Source of the DNA: VXRJ01 sp964636705
Lineage (GTDB): Bacteria > Acidobacteriota > Vicinamibacteria > Vicinamibacterales > UBA8438
Length of the DNA stretch: 64,000 nt
Direction: 5' to 3'
Assembly: GCA_964636705.1 (NCBI GenBank)
Contig: CAZWUJ010000018.1
Span: 12,498-76,497, forward strand
Both the position numbers and the translations under genes were made by a program. Below the pieces are notes generated by a model. It had not been told where the DNA came from. It did not search any database and saw only the letters and a list, made by a program, of their open reading frames with translations. Position 1 is the stretch's first letter. Each line of letters begins with the position of its first letter. This document shows positions 7,986 to 16,858 of the stretch, piece by piece.

Positions 7986-10199
7986 ATGCACGACACGGCT
8001 GAGCAGAAGACGGCGAGCGAGGGCAAGTGCCCGGTAGTGGGCCACCGGCACACGGCGGCACGTGTTGCCGAGAACCTGCGATGGTGGCCGAATCAACTGA
8101 ACCTGAAGGTGCTCCACCAGAACTCAGCGTTGTCGGATCCCATGGGCGGGACGTTCAACTACGCGGAGGAGTTCAAGACCGTCGATCTGGATGCCGTCAA
8201 GCAGGACATCGAGTCGGTGATGACGACGTCGCAGGAGTGGTGGCCGGCCGACTACGGCCACTACGGGCCGCTGTTCATCCGGATGGCATGGCACAGCGCC
8301 GGAACGTACCGGATCTACGACGGCCGCGGCGGCGGCGCCTCCGGAACGCAGCGCTTCGCTCCCCTCAACAGTTGGCCCGACAACGCCAACCTCGACAAGG
8401 CGCGCCGGCTGCTCTGGCCGGTCAAGCAGAAGTACGGCCGGAAGCTCTCGTGGGCCGACCTGATGATCCTGGCGGGCAACTGCGCTCTGGAATCGATGGG
8501 GCTCAAGACGTTCGGTTTCGCCGGTGGCCGCGAGGACGTCTGGGAGCCCGAGGAGGACATCTACTGGGGTCCCGAGACCGAGTGGCTTGCCGACGGGCGC
8601 TACAGCGGCGACCGCGAGCTCGCGAACCCCTTCGGCGCGGTGCAGATGGGCCTGATCTACGTGAATCCCGAGGGCCCCAACGGCAATCCGGATCCGGTCG
8701 CCGCAGGCCGCGACATTCGGGAGACGTTCGGCCGGATGGCGATGAACGACGAGGAGACGGTCGCCCTCATCGCCGGCGGCCACACCTTCGGCAAGACCCA
8801 CGGCGCCGCCCCGGACAGCCATGTCGGCCCCGAGCCCGAGGGCGCCTCCATCGAGGAGCAGGGCCTCGGCTGGAACAACACGTTCGGCAGCGGCAAGGGC
8901 GGCGACACGATCACCAGCGGGCTGGAGGGTACCTGGACGCCCACTCCGGTGACCTGGGACAACAGCTTCTTCGAGACCCTGTTCGGCTACGAGTGGGAGT
9001 TGACCAAGAGCCCGGCGGGAGCAAATCAGTGGGTTCCGAAGGACTCCGGAGGCGCTGACACCGTCCCGGACGCCCACGATCCGTCGAAGCGGCACACGCC
9101 GGTGATGCTGACGACCGACCTCTCCCTGCGGATGGACCCGATCTACGAACCGATATCGAGGCGCTTCCACGAGAACCCGGACGAGTTCGCGGATGCCTTT
9201 GCCCGCGCGTGGTTCAAGCTGACCCACCGTGACATGGGGCCGGTTTCGCGCTACCTCGGACCGGAGGTTCCCGACGAGCATCTCCTGTGGCAGGACCCGG
9301 TGCCCGCTGTCGATCACGAGCTGATCGACGCGGACGATGTTGCCGCGCTCAAGAGCCGGATCCTGGAATCGGGGCTGTCGATTTCCCAACTGGTCTCCAC
9401 CGCCTGGGCGTCCGCCTCGACCTTCCGCGGCAGCGACAAGCGCGGCGGCGCGAACGGGGCTCGCATTCGCCTCGCGCCGCAGAAGGACTGGGAGGTGAAC
9501 CAGCCGGAGCAGTTGGCGGACGTGCTGGGAGTACTGGAGGGGATCCAGGAGGACTTCAACCGCGCGCAGTCCGGCGGGAAGCGGGTCTCGCTCGCGGACG
9601 TGATTGTTCTCGGCGGGTGCGCCGCCGTCGAACAGGCCGCGAAGAACGCCGGGCACGACGTGGAGGTTCCTTTCGCGCCGGGGCGGACCGACGCGGCGCA
9701 GGAGCAGACCGACGTCGAGTCGTTTGCCGTGCTGGAGCCGGCCGCGGACGGGTTCCGCAACTACGTCGGGAACGGACACCGCCGGGCCGCCGAGGAGTTA
9801 CTGGTGGACCGGGCGCAGTTGCTGACCCTGACCGCTCCCGAGATGACCGTGCTCGTCGGCGGCCTGCGTGTCCTGAACGCGAACGCCGGGCAGTCCGGTT
9901 ACGGAGTCTTCACGAAGCGGCCCGAGACGTTGAGCAACGACTTCTTCGTGAACCTCCTCGACATGAACCTGGCGTGGCAGGCGTCGTCCGCGTCGGACGG
10001 CGTGTTCGAGGGGCGCGACGGCGACACGGGCGAGCTCAAGTGGACCGGCACGGCGGTCGACCTCGTCTTCGGGTCCAACTCCCAGCTCCGCGCCATCGCG
10101 GAAGTCTACGCATGCGACGACGCGCAGGCGGCGTTTGTGCGCGACTTCGTGGCGGCGTGGAACAAGGTGATGAATCTCGATCGCTTCGACCTGACTTAG
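7986..10199 (+). CDS. katG: Catalase-peroxidase
   Basis: A bifunctional haem catalase-peroxidase of 737 residues, full length for the family. The distal haem site is R99-W102-H103 in FIRMAWHSAGTYR and the proximal haem ligand is H266 in GGHTFGKTHG. The residues for the family's Trp-Tyr-Met crosslink are W102, Y225 (LIYVNPEG) and M251 (GRMAMND), so both activities should be present. The C-terminal half is the usual haem-less duplicate (GGCAAVEQAAK). AACAGAAAGGGTCGAACGAA precedes the ATG and gives a moderate Shine-Dalgarno. It follows furA and is probably co-transcribed and peroxide-induced. Confidence 0.96.
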   Translation: MHDTAEQKTASEGKCPVVGHRHTAARVAENLRWWPNQLNLKVLHQNSALSDPMGGTFNYAEEFKTVDLDAVKQDIESVMTTSQEWWPADYGHYGPLFIRMAWHSAGTYRIYDGRGGGASGTQRFAPLNSWPDNANLDKARRLLWPVKQKYGRKLSWADLMILAGNCALESMGLKTFGFAGGREDVWEPEEDIYWGPETEWLADGRYSGDRELANPFGAVQMGLIYVNPEGPNGNPDPVAAGRDIRETFGRMAMNDEETVALIAGGHTFGKTHGAAPDSHVGPEPEGASIEEQGLGWNNTFGSGKGGDTITSGLEGTWTPTPVTWDNSFFETLFGYEWELTKSPAGANQWVPKDSGGADTVPDAHDPSKRHTPVMLTTDLSLRMDPIYEPISRRFHENPDEFADAFARAWFKLTHRDMGPVSRYLGPEVPDEHLLWQDPVPAVDHELIDADDVAALKSRILESGLSISQLVSTAWASASTFRGSDKRGGANGARIRLAPQKDWEVNQPEQLADVLGVLEGIQEDFNRAQSGGKRVSLADVIVLGGCAAVEQAAKNAGHDVEVPFAPGRTDAAQEQTDVESFAVLEPAADGFRNYVGNGHRRAAEELLVDRAQLLTLTAPEMTVLVGGLRVLNANAGQSGYGVFTKRPETLSNDFFVNLLDMNLAWQASSASDGVFEGRDGDTGELKWTGTAVDLVFGSNSQLRAIAEVYACDDAQAAFVRDFVAAWNKVMNLDRFDLT

Positions 10200-10250
10200 C
10201 CCGACCATCGTCGCCTACGGCTCCGACGGCCGGCCGTTCAGGAATTCATA

Positions 10251-10279
10251 TTGTTCATTAATAACGAACATGATACATT
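10251..10279 (+). promoter_or_regulatory. abiEi promoter with overlapping palindromic operator
   Basis: A 19-base near-perfect palindrome lies at 10252-10270 (TGTTC, then ATTAATAAC, then GAACA; eight of nine base pairs are symmetric). It is flanked by -35 TTGTTC (10251-10256) and extended -10 TGATACATT (10271-10279), with a 17-base spacer. The operator therefore fills the space between the two promoter boxes, the expected position for an autorepressor. Transcription would begin at about 10286-10287, on the GTG start codon of the next gene. AbiEi antitoxins are known to bind inverted repeats in their own promoters. Confidence 0.6.
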
Positions 10280-10286
10280 TCTGAAC

Positions 10287-11360
10287 GTGACTCGACCGGG
10301 AGCCGCGCCTGACCTCGACCTGTATCGGCCTGCTCTGCAGAAGTGGATGCCGAAGGCCGAGATCCGCATGCTGGCAAATGTCCTGGCCCAATTCGATGGC
10401 GTCGTCACCTGGAAGGCCGTAGAGGGTACGGTCCGGTACCTGGTCGAGGAGAAGCGGCACCTTCGTCATCAGGACGTTGGGGTCGTAGTCGAACAGTTGA
10501 ACCGACGACGTGCGACCCTACCACCAGGTCGAGGGGGCGACAGGGTCCTCCTGCTGGCGCCGCACGTCCGACGAGAACAGGCGGTCGCCCTCGAGCGTGC
10601 GGATATCGACTACCTCGATCTCGCGGGCAATGCCCACCTGGAAGCTCCCGGCATGTTCGTTCACGTGGAGGGCCGCCCGCCAAAGAAGGAACACATTCTC
10701 GCTCGCGCCCGGCCACAGAAGGGATGGATCAAGACGGTCATGGCCATCCTCATCCGTCCGCGACTCGCCGATGTGCCGTACCGCGCTCTGGCGGACCAGG
10801 CGGACGTGGCCCTCGGCACCGTTGCCGGATGCATGAACGACCTGGGTCGACGCGGACTCCTGCTCAAGGAGAAGGACGGCCGGAGAGTCGTCGACCGGCA
10901 GGCGTTGGTTGCGCTGTGGGTGCAAGCCTACGTCGAAGGGTTGCGTCCCCGGCTCAAGGAGCGACGGTTCCAGGTGCGGGCCGAGGGCAAACAGGACATC
11001 TGGCTGCGGCTGCGGAAAGTGCTTGGCGAGCGTGCGCTACCGTGGGCGCTGACCGGCGCCGACCAGGCAGCGCGCCGCGTGCCGTTCTTTCGCGCGAAAG
11101 AGACGGAAATATACGCATCCGTCCGTACGCTCGAGGACCGTGAAGCTCAGAAAGCCCTGGTCGCCCAACCCGCTCGCGGCGGCAACCTGGTGGTCATCGA
11201 AGCGCCAGGCCCCTTGGCGATAACTGGCGAGACCGACGACAACCTGCCCGTTGCTCCGGATCTGCTCACCTACGCCGAGCTGCGGTATCGGGACACGGGG
11301 CAGGCGCTCGAAGCAGCCGAATTGTTCCGGCCCAGGGTTCTTGACGATGCCGGGCCTTGA
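10287..11360 (+). CDS. AbiEi-family (COG4861-like) type IV antitoxin/repressor
   Basis: A protein of 357 residues from GTG 10287, resembling the COG4861/AbiEi group. It has an N-terminal winged-helix region, a middle motif DYLDLAGNAHLEAPG, a second DNA-binding-like segment (PYRALADQADVALGTV), and a C-terminal stretch ending PDLLTYAELRYRDTG as in relatives. In AbiE systems this protein represses its own operon and counteracts the nucleotidyltransferase toxin. A TTG at 10251 would extend the frame but would place the operator inside the coding region, so GTG 10287 is preferred. It overlaps the next gene by 14 bases, typical for a toxin-antitoxin pair. Confidence 0.75.
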   Translation: MTRPGAAPDLDLYRPALQKWMPKAEIRMLANVLAQFDGVVTWKAVEGTVRYLVEEKRHLRHQDVGVVVEQLNRRRATLPPGRGGDRVLLLAPHVRREQAVALERADIDYLDLAGNAHLEAPGMFVHVEGRPPKKEHILARARPQKGWIKTVMAILIRPRLADVPYRALADQADVALGTVAGCMNDLGRRGLLLKEKDGRRVVDRQALVALWVQAYVEGLRPRLKERRFQVRAEGKQDIWLRLRKVLGERALPWALTGADQAARRVPFFRAKETEIYASVRTLEDREAQKALVAQPARGGNLVVIEAPGPLAITGETDDNLPVAPDLLTYAELRYRDTGQALEAAELFRPRVLDDAGP

Positions 11361-12135
11361 TCCCGCCCTGATGCCAGTCGTGTCCGACCTCACGCGCGGA
11401 CTGCAGGAGTTGGGAATCCCGTTTGGAATCGTGGGAGCGTTGGTTCCCGAACTGCTTCTGGATGCCCGACCGGACCACGGAACCAACGATGCGGACGTAG
11501 CCGTTGTAGTTGAGAGCCTTGCGGATTTCGATCGCTTGAAGGACCGACTTGCCGACTACGGGTTCACGCGCACACACCTGCCGCATCGTCTGCAGCGTGG
11601 GGACGGGGGTTGGGTGGACATCCTTCCGTTCAGCGAAGCGATCGCACCGGATGGGTATCTGGAACTCGAAGAGGGCTTGGTCTTGAACATGGCTGGTTTC
11701 GGCCAGGTCGTGCCCAACGCCGTTTCCGTTCCGATCGACGGCGGGCCGACGGTTCCCGTAGCCCCGCTGCCGCTCTATGTCCTCCTCAAGCTGGTCGCCT
11801 TCAATGACAGAGAGCAGACGAAGGACCTTGCCGGTGTCGTCCATTGCCTCGAGCACTACCTTGAAGAGGATGATCGGCGCTACGACACCGATCACAACGG
11901 TGAAGGCGTGCCCTACGAATGCACTTGCGCCTACCTGGTGGGTGTGGATGCGCGATCCTTCCTGGACGAACCCGTCAGCGACGCCACCAAATCAGTCCTT
12001 GACCGATTCGACAATCAGGACGCGATCGTCATTGGAGAGGTGATCCAGGAGACGGGCCGGTTCCCCGTGGAAGACGAGCGCCGAGGTGAGGTCTTCGAAC
12101 TCTTTCGATGGTACCGCCTTGGAACCGGCCTGTGA
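11347..12135 (+). CDS. AbiEii-like nucleotidyltransferase toxin
   Basis: A 262-residue protein with a minimal nucleotidyltransferase core: FGIVGALVPELL followed by NDADVAVVV, which supplies the two catalytic aspartates, and a third acidic position in the WVDILPF strand. It starts inside the end of the AbiEi-like gene (ATG 11347, stop of the partner at 11360), so the two are translationally coupled. In AbiE-type type IV systems the nucleotidyltransferase is the toxin and acts in anti-phage abortive infection. The pairing and the operator support the role. A non-defence nucleotidyltransferase remains possible because the protein is shorter than classical AbiEii. Confidence 0.7.
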   Translation: MPGLDPALMPVVSDLTRGLQELGIPFGIVGALVPELLLDARPDHGTNDADVAVVVESLADFDRLKDRLADYGFTRTHLPHRLQRGDGGWVDILPFSEAIAPDGYLELEEGLVLNMAGFGQVVPNAVSVPIDGGPTVPVAPLPLYVLLKLVAFNDREQTKDLAGVVHCLEHYLEEDDRRYDTDHNGEGVPYECTCAYLVGVDARSFLDEPVSDATKSVLDRFDNQDAIVIGEVIQETGRFPVEDERRGEVFELFRWYRLGTGL

Positions 12136-12137
12136 GT

Positions 12138-12199
12138 GCCGGCGTGGACGCCGGCGCACCATGGCGTCGCTTGCCGGGCGTGGACGCCGGCGCACCATG
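12138..12199. repeat. 22-base direct repeat with GC hairpins between convergent genes
   Basis: GCGTGGACGCCGGCGCACCATG occurs at 12142-12163 and again at 12178-12199. The first copy also forms a hairpin: GCCGGCG (12138-12144), loop TGGA, CGCCGGC (12149-12155). The pair lies in the 76-base gap between the converging nucleotidyltransferase and YceI genes. It may act as a bidirectional transcription terminator or be a REP-like element; there is no U-tract. Confidence 0.6.
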
Positions 12200-12211
12200 C
12201 CGGCGCGCGCC

Positions 12212-12784
12212 TCAGGGGACGACGAGGCCGCTGAACTCGATGCGTATCTCCGGCCGCACGCGCAGGAGCCCGAGCATGACGACTGGCGGCTCGACACCGT
12301 AGTCCGTCATGTCGAGTCGGACCTCACCCGCGATCTCGACACCCGATCCCGACGGCGTCATCTCGATGGGGAAGGTCACCGGCAGGGTGACGTCCTGAAT
12401 GGCGAGCGAGCCGCTGGCTTGGGCGCCCTGGTCGGATGCTTCGTAGCTTTCGAGCGCGAAGGTGATCTCGGCGAACTCGGTCGGCTTCATCGCGTCGAAG
12501 AGATGCTCGGTCATCTCCTCGTCGGGGCATTCGAAGTCGGCCACCCGGACGGTCAGAGTGGCTGACTGAACTCCCGCGTCGAAACCCGGGGCCGGCGCGG
12601 ACGAACCGGGCGTGACGTCCGCCGTCCCGTTCACCGAACAGGTCCATCCGCGGACGGTCGAGGTCCCGGACACGATGAACTCGACGGCGGACTGCGCCGC
12701 CGCCTCGGTCCCGGCCAGCAGCGCGAAACCGACGGCAGCGGCGGTCGCGGACCGCAGGAAACCGGTTCGACGTGCGACGAGCAT
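12212..12784 (-). CDS. YceI-family periplasmic protein
   Basis: A 190-residue exported protein of the YceI lipocalin-like family, with a signal peptide ending in GTEAAAQ. The family features visible are VEFIVSGTSTVRGW near the mature N-terminus, ADFECPDEEMTEHLFDAMK in the middle (the usual motif has deleted- or minimized-type HLRSPDFFD), and a repeated strand pattern to the C-terminal IRIEFSGLV. YceI proteins bind isoprenoid-like amphiphiles in the periplasm; the ligand here is unknown. Two Cys residues (in GWTCSV and DFECPD) could form a disulfide. The next gene downstream on this strand is not linked. Confidence 0.75.
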   Translation of the reverse strand: MLVARRTGFLRSATAAAVGFALLAGTEAAAQSAVEFIVSGTSTVRGWTCSVNGTADVTPGSSAPAPGFDAGVQSATLTVRVADFECPDEEMTEHLFDAMKPTEFAEITFALESYEASDQGAQASGSLAIQDVTLPVTFPIEMTPSGSGVEIAGEVRLDMTDYGVEPPVVMLGLLRVRPEIRIEFSGLVVP

Positions 12785-12831
12785 TCTGTGTCCTCCCGAT
12801 TCCGAGCCGGCGCGCAAATCGGCCGCGTCCA

Positions 12832-14262
12832 TCAGAGTCCGAAGCCGAGCCGGTTGTCCCGCATCATGATGGGGTTCTTGCCCTCCATGACGAAGCGATC
12901 CGTAATCTGGGCAACGGACGCCGTCCGAGTCTGGCGCATCGCGATGCGGAACTCCGCGTGAATCAGGTCGATTACCTTGGTGACGCCGTCCTCTCCGAAG
13001 GCCCCGAGACCCCACACATAGGGGCGGCCGATCCCGACCGCGTCGGCGCCCAGCGCCACGGCCTTGAAGACGTCGGTGCCGCGACGGACGCCGCTGTCGA
13101 TGAACACCGGCACGCGGCCCCTGACCGCGGCGACCACCTCGGGTAACGAGTCGATCGTCGACCACATGCTGTTCACCGCCCGGCCGCCGTGATTGGATAC
13201 GAAGATCCCGTCCGCGCCGTGCTCGATCGCCTGCTCGGCGCCCTCGGCCGTCATGATGCCCTTCAGGATGAGCTTCATGTCGCTGGCGTCCTTGAGGCGC
13301 TTGACGTAGTCCCAGGTGTAGGGATAACGAGGGCCCTCCGGACCTTCCAGCCCGGCCCGCATCGGCCGCCGGTAGTCGGGGTGGTGCTGGTGGCAGTTCT
13401 GGCAGAGCACCGACTCGTAACCGTCGCCCGACAGGGTCCGCCGCTGCAACTCGCGGTTGCTGCCGCCCAGCAGATCGATGGTCCACACGAGGGCGGGACA
13501 GCCCGCGCCGGCCACGCGGTCGATGACCCGCTGGTTCACGTTCCAGTCCGGCACCGTGTAGATCTGGAACCAGTGCGGTTCGCCTCGGGCCTCGGCGATG
13601 TCGGCGTAGGACTGCGAGCTCTGATGCGACTGCATCTGCATGATGTCTCGCGCCCCCGCCGCCCGCGCGGCGCCGCTCTCACCCTGCGTGTGGTAGGCCT
13701 CGAGGCTCGCGACCGGACAGAGAAAGAGGGGTGAGGCCCACCGCCGGCCGTAGAGTTCGGCCGAGGTATCGAGTTCCGGCAGCGCCTCACCGCCCAGCCG
13801 CCGGGGGCGAAGCATCAGGCGCTGGAATCCTTCGCGGTTCGCCCGCCGCGTCTCGTAGTCGTCGACCCCCATGTGCAGGTAGTCCCAGTGCTGGGGCAGA
13901 TTGTTGGCATGCGCGACCCGCTCGAAATCCCAGACATTGATCGCGTCGTCAGGCGACTCGACCATCTGTCCCGTCAATTGATCCTCCACGGCGTTCTGAG
14001 GAGGCAGGGCGGGTTCCTGCTGGGCGTTGAAACGAGGCTGTTCCAGCGAGGCAAGGATCTCGGTCCCGCACGCGCGGCACTGGAGCGCCGAGGATCCGGG
14101 CGCCGCGCCGAACTCCGCCTCGCGCGCCAGGGCGCGCTGCCAGCTCGCCGGCAGGCCGGACGCCGCGAGGCCCAGCAACGGGCTGGCCGCCAGGAACCTG
14201 AAGAACTGGCGACGACTCGTTTCTTGGTCGGGGGAAGGTGTAGCCGGGGTCCGTCCACTCAT
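12832..14262 (-). CDS. Exported FMN-dependent alpha-hydroxy-acid oxidase
   Basis: A 476-residue member of the lactate/glycolate oxidase family. The N-terminus has a Tat-like signal (SRRQFFRFLAASPLLGLAASG). A linker with a CRACG motif precedes the FMN barrel. The barrel carries ALVWTIDLLGG, KLILKGIMT (FMN-contact Lys), the catalytic His-Arg motif VSNHGGR, and the phosphate-binding segments IDSGVRRGTDV and GIGRPYVWG. It would oxidise an L-2-hydroxy acid to the keto acid outside the cytoplasm; the electron acceptor is not evident. ATG 14262 is chosen because it begins the Tat signal; an open frame extends further upstream into the LOG gene but has no family similarity. Confidence 0.82.
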   Translation of the reverse strand: MSGRTPATPSPDQETSRRQFFRFLAASPLLGLAASGLPASWQRALAREAEFGAAPGSSALQCRACGTEILASLEQPRFNAQQEPALPPQNAVEDQLTGQMVESPDDAINVWDFERVAHANNLPQHWDYLHMGVDDYETRRANREGFQRLMLRPRRLGGEALPELDTSAELYGRRWASPLFLCPVASLEAYHTQGESGAARAAGARDIMQMQSHQSSQSYADIAEARGEPHWFQIYTVPDWNVNQRVIDRVAGAGCPALVWTIDLLGGSNRELQRRTLSGDGYESVLCQNCHQHHPDYRRPMRAGLEGPEGPRYPYTWDYVKRLKDASDMKLILKGIMTAEGAEQAIEHGADGIFVSNHGGRAVNSMWSTIDSLPEVVAAVRGRVPVFIDSGVRRGTDVFKAVALGADAVGIGRPYVWGLGAFGEDGVTKVIDLIHAEFRIAMRQTRTASVAQITDRFVMEGKNPIMMRDNRLGFGL

Positions 14263-14282
14263 CTTCTGGTCTCCTCCGGGCT

Positions 14283-14939
14283 TCAACTCTCGTAGGACTT
14301 GATCACGTCGAGTATGGCCTGTTCCTCTGCGGCCCAGGTCTGCTGAATCACTTGCAGGGCTCCGGTGGCGGTCGGCGCCTGCCGGGCGATCAGCCGGTTC
14401 TCCGGACGCAGCAGCCCCTGGTCCACCGCGTGGTCGAGGAACTTGAAGACGTGGTCGAAGTAGCCGTTGATGTTTGCGAAGACGCACGGCTTCTCGTGCA
14501 TTTCCACCGGTATCTGCGCCCACGTGAGGGCTTCGAAGATCTCTTCCAGAGTCCCGTAGCCGCCGGGCAGGGCTATGCAGCCCTGGACGAGCGATTGCAT
14601 CAGGTGCTTCCGCTCGTGCATCGTGTTGACCTCGACGATTCGGCTCAGACTCTCGTGGGCGAGTTCCTGGTAGGACAGTTGCCGCGGGATGACGCCGGTG
14701 ACGAAGCCGCCCTCTTCGAGAACGGCGTTGGCCAGGACGCCCATCAGCCCTATCCCCGCCCCGCCGTACACGAGCCCGATGCCTTCGGCGGCCATCATGC
14801 GGCCCAGGGCGTCAGCCTCGTCGATGAACCGTTGCTCGCGGCCGAGGTTGCCGCCGAGGTAGACCAGGACTTGCCTCCCGGTGGGCGGTCCCGAAGCGTC
14901 GACGTTCTCGTCGGCGGTCGGCTTCTTGATTTCGGACAT
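14283..14939 (-). CDS. LOG-family cytokinin-riboside-phosphate phosphoribohydrolase
   Basis: A 218-residue LOG (lonely guy) family hydrolase, which releases the base from N6-modified or plain nucleoside 5'-monophosphates. Family features are YLGGNLG at the N-terminus, VYGGAGIGLMG, the paired basic residues in MHERKHLM, and the catalytic signature PGGYGTLEE. It lacks a signal peptide and should be cytoplasmic. It ends 21 bases before the alpha-hydroxy-acid oxidase on the same strand, so the two may form an operon. The longer upstream frame has no family similarity. Confidence 0.85.
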   Translation of the reverse strand: MSEIKKPTADENVDASGPPTGRQVLVYLGGNLGREQRFIDEADALGRMMAAEGIGLVYGGAGIGLMGVLANAVLEEGGFVTGVIPRQLSYQELAHESLSRIVEVNTMHERKHLMQSLVQGCIALPGGYGTLEEIFEALTWAQIPVEMHEKPCVFANINGYFDHVFKFLDHAVDQGLLRPENRLIARQAPTATGALQVIQQTWAAEEQAILDVIKSYES

Positions 14940-15115
14940 CGTGCGGGCGCGCGGGCACGTGTGGTGCGTGCACATTGTACAGGGGGATTGGCCCGACACG
15001 GCCCCAGGGGTTTCGGAAGCATGAACGGAGCGTTGACGGGCGGGCGGGAGCATCGATCCCGGGGATGCTGTACAAATGACGGACCCGGGGCGTGTGCCGG
15101 GAGGGGATCGCGCTG

Positions 15116-16852
15116 ATGACCGCAACCGCTGACCACGCGAGGGAGGTTCGCTACGAACCGGAGGAGCAGCCGCCTCCGGCGCTTGCCCTCGGGCTCGGTT
15201 TTCAGTTCGCCATGCTGACGGTCGCCGGCATCGTGCTGACCCCGGCCATCGTGGTGCGGGCGGCGGACGCCGGAGAGAATTTCCTGTCGTGGGCGGCGTT
15301 CGCGGCGCTCGCCATCAGCGGCATCACGACCATACTCCAGGCGGTCCGGGTTGGACGGGTCGGCTCCGGCCACGTGTTGTTGATGGGGACGTCGGCCGCG
15401 TTCATCGCCGTCTGCGTCACCGCCCTCAGCGAGGGCGGCCCCGGTCTGCTCGCGACGCTTGTCACCGTCTCGGCGCTCTTCCAGTTCGCACTGTCGGCAA
15501 AGCTGTCGCTGCTTCGCCGGGTCCTTACGCCAACTGTGTGCGGCACCGTGATCATGCTGATCCCGGTGACCCTGATGCCGATCATGTTCGGCATGCTGAC
15601 CGACGTGCCGGAGGGGTCGCCGGCCGCCGCGGCTCCGGTCAGCGTCATCGTGACCCTCGTGATGACGGTGGCGGTGACGCTTCGCGCGGCTGGTTATTGG
15701 CGCCTCTGGGCTCCCGTCATCGGCATCGCCGCAGGCTGCGCTGCGGCTGCCGGGTACGGTTTGTACGACACGCGGCTCGTGGCCGAGGCGGGCTGGGTCG
15801 GCCTCCCGGCGGGCGCCTGGCCTGGATTCGATGTCAATTTCGGTGTCGCGTTCTGGTCGCTCCTGCCGGCGTTCGTGTTCGTGACCCTGATCGGCGCCAT
15901 CGAGACGATCGGCGACAGCGTCGCCATCCAGCGCGTCTCGTACCGGAAGTCGCGGGCGACCGACTTCCGCGTCGTTCAGGGCGCGGTAGCCGCCGATGGC
16001 GTCGGGAACCTGCTCTCGGGCCTCGCCGCAACGGTGCCGAACACGACCTATTCGTCGAGCGTATCGGTCACCGACATCACCGGCGTGGCGTCACGGGCGG
16101 TCGGGGTGGCGATCGGCGCCGCCTTCCTCGTGCTGGCGTTCCTGCCGAAATTCATGGCGCTGATCCTCGCGATTCCGAGCCCTGTGGTCGGCGCCTACAC
16201 CATCGTGTTGATGAGCGCCCTGTTCGTGCTCGGCATGCGCGTGGTCGTCGAGGACGGCGTGGACTACCGCAAGGGCGTCGTCGCGGGCGTCGGATTCTGG
16301 GTCGGACTCGGCTTCCAGAACGAGTTGCTCTTCGCCGATGCCCTTGGGGCCTGGAGCGGGCTGCTGGGCAACGGCATGACGTCGGGCGGTCTGGCGGCCA
16401 TCGTGTTGACGCTGTTCCTGGAGTATTCGAGGCCCCGTCCACGACGGTTGCGGGCGGGCCTGAACGCGGACGCCTATCCGAAGATCGACAAGTTCCTCAC
16501 CGAGTTCGCGGCCGGCCGCGGCTGGGGAGAGGAGATGACCGACCGACTCCGCGCGGTCGGCGAGGAGACTCTGCTGACTCTCATCCGGCCCGGTCGGGAA
16601 GGGGAGGCAGCGGTGGAGCGGCGACTGCAGATCACCGCCCGCAACGACGGGCGCGCCGCCGAACTGGAGTTCATCGCGGCGACCGACGAGTCGAATATCG
16701 AGGATCGCATCGCGGTGCTGGGGGACCGAGTCAGCGGCGCCCGGGCGGAAGAGGAGGTCTCGCTCCGACTGCTCCGGCACCTCGCATCGTCGGTTCGCCA
16801 CCAGCAGTATCACGAGACGGACGTCGTGACGGTCCGCGTGGAGGCATCCTAG
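15116..16852 (+). CDS. NCS2-family purine/pyrimidine permease with C-terminal HATPase-like domain
   Basis: The first ~445 residues form a nucleobase:cation symporter-2 (UraA/XanQ/UacT) permease with many hydrophobic helices, the TPAIVV and GTSAAFIAV segments, and the signature ETIGDS (the conserved acidic residue of helix 8) followed by VSYRKSR and an NTTYSSSV helix-10 motif. Residues ~450-578 are an extra soluble domain whose pattern (FLTEFAAGRGW, GEETLLTLI, SLRLLRHLASSVRHQQY, VVTVRV) resembles an RsbW-type histidine-kinase-like ATPase fold without clear ATP-binding boxes. GGGAGGGG precedes ATG 15116. It starts an apparent operon with the next three genes. Confidence 0.8.
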   Translation: MTATADHAREVRYEPEEQPPPALALGLGFQFAMLTVAGIVLTPAIVVRAADAGENFLSWAAFAALAISGITTILQAVRVGRVGSGHVLLMGTSAAFIAVCVTALSEGGPGLLATLVTVSALFQFALSAKLSLLRRVLTPTVCGTVIMLIPVTLMPIMFGMLTDVPEGSPAAAAPVSVIVTLVMTVAVTLRAAGYWRLWAPVIGIAAGCAAAAGYGLYDTRLVAEAGWVGLPAGAWPGFDVNFGVAFWSLLPAFVFVTLIGAIETIGDSVAIQRVSYRKSRATDFRVVQGAVAADGVGNLLSGLAATVPNTTYSSSVSVTDITGVASRAVGVAIGAAFLVLAFLPKFMALILAIPSPVVGAYTIVLMSALFVLGMRVVVEDGVDYRKGVVAGVGFWVGLGFQNELLFADALGAWSGLLGNGMTSGGLAAIVLTLFLEYSRPRPRRLRAGLNADAYPKIDKFLTEFAAGRGWGEEMTDRLRAVGEETLLTLIRPGREGEAAVERRLQITARNDGRAAELEFIAATDESNIEDRIAVLGDRVSGARAEEEVSLRLLRHLASSVRHQQYHETDVVTVRVEAS

Positions 16853-16858
16853 GGCGCC

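Noticed and set aside
8124..9779. 551-codon open frame on the minus strand
   Set aside because: It lies wholly opposite katG, whose protein is a clear full-length family match, and its own sequence has no family features. It is a GC-rich shadow.
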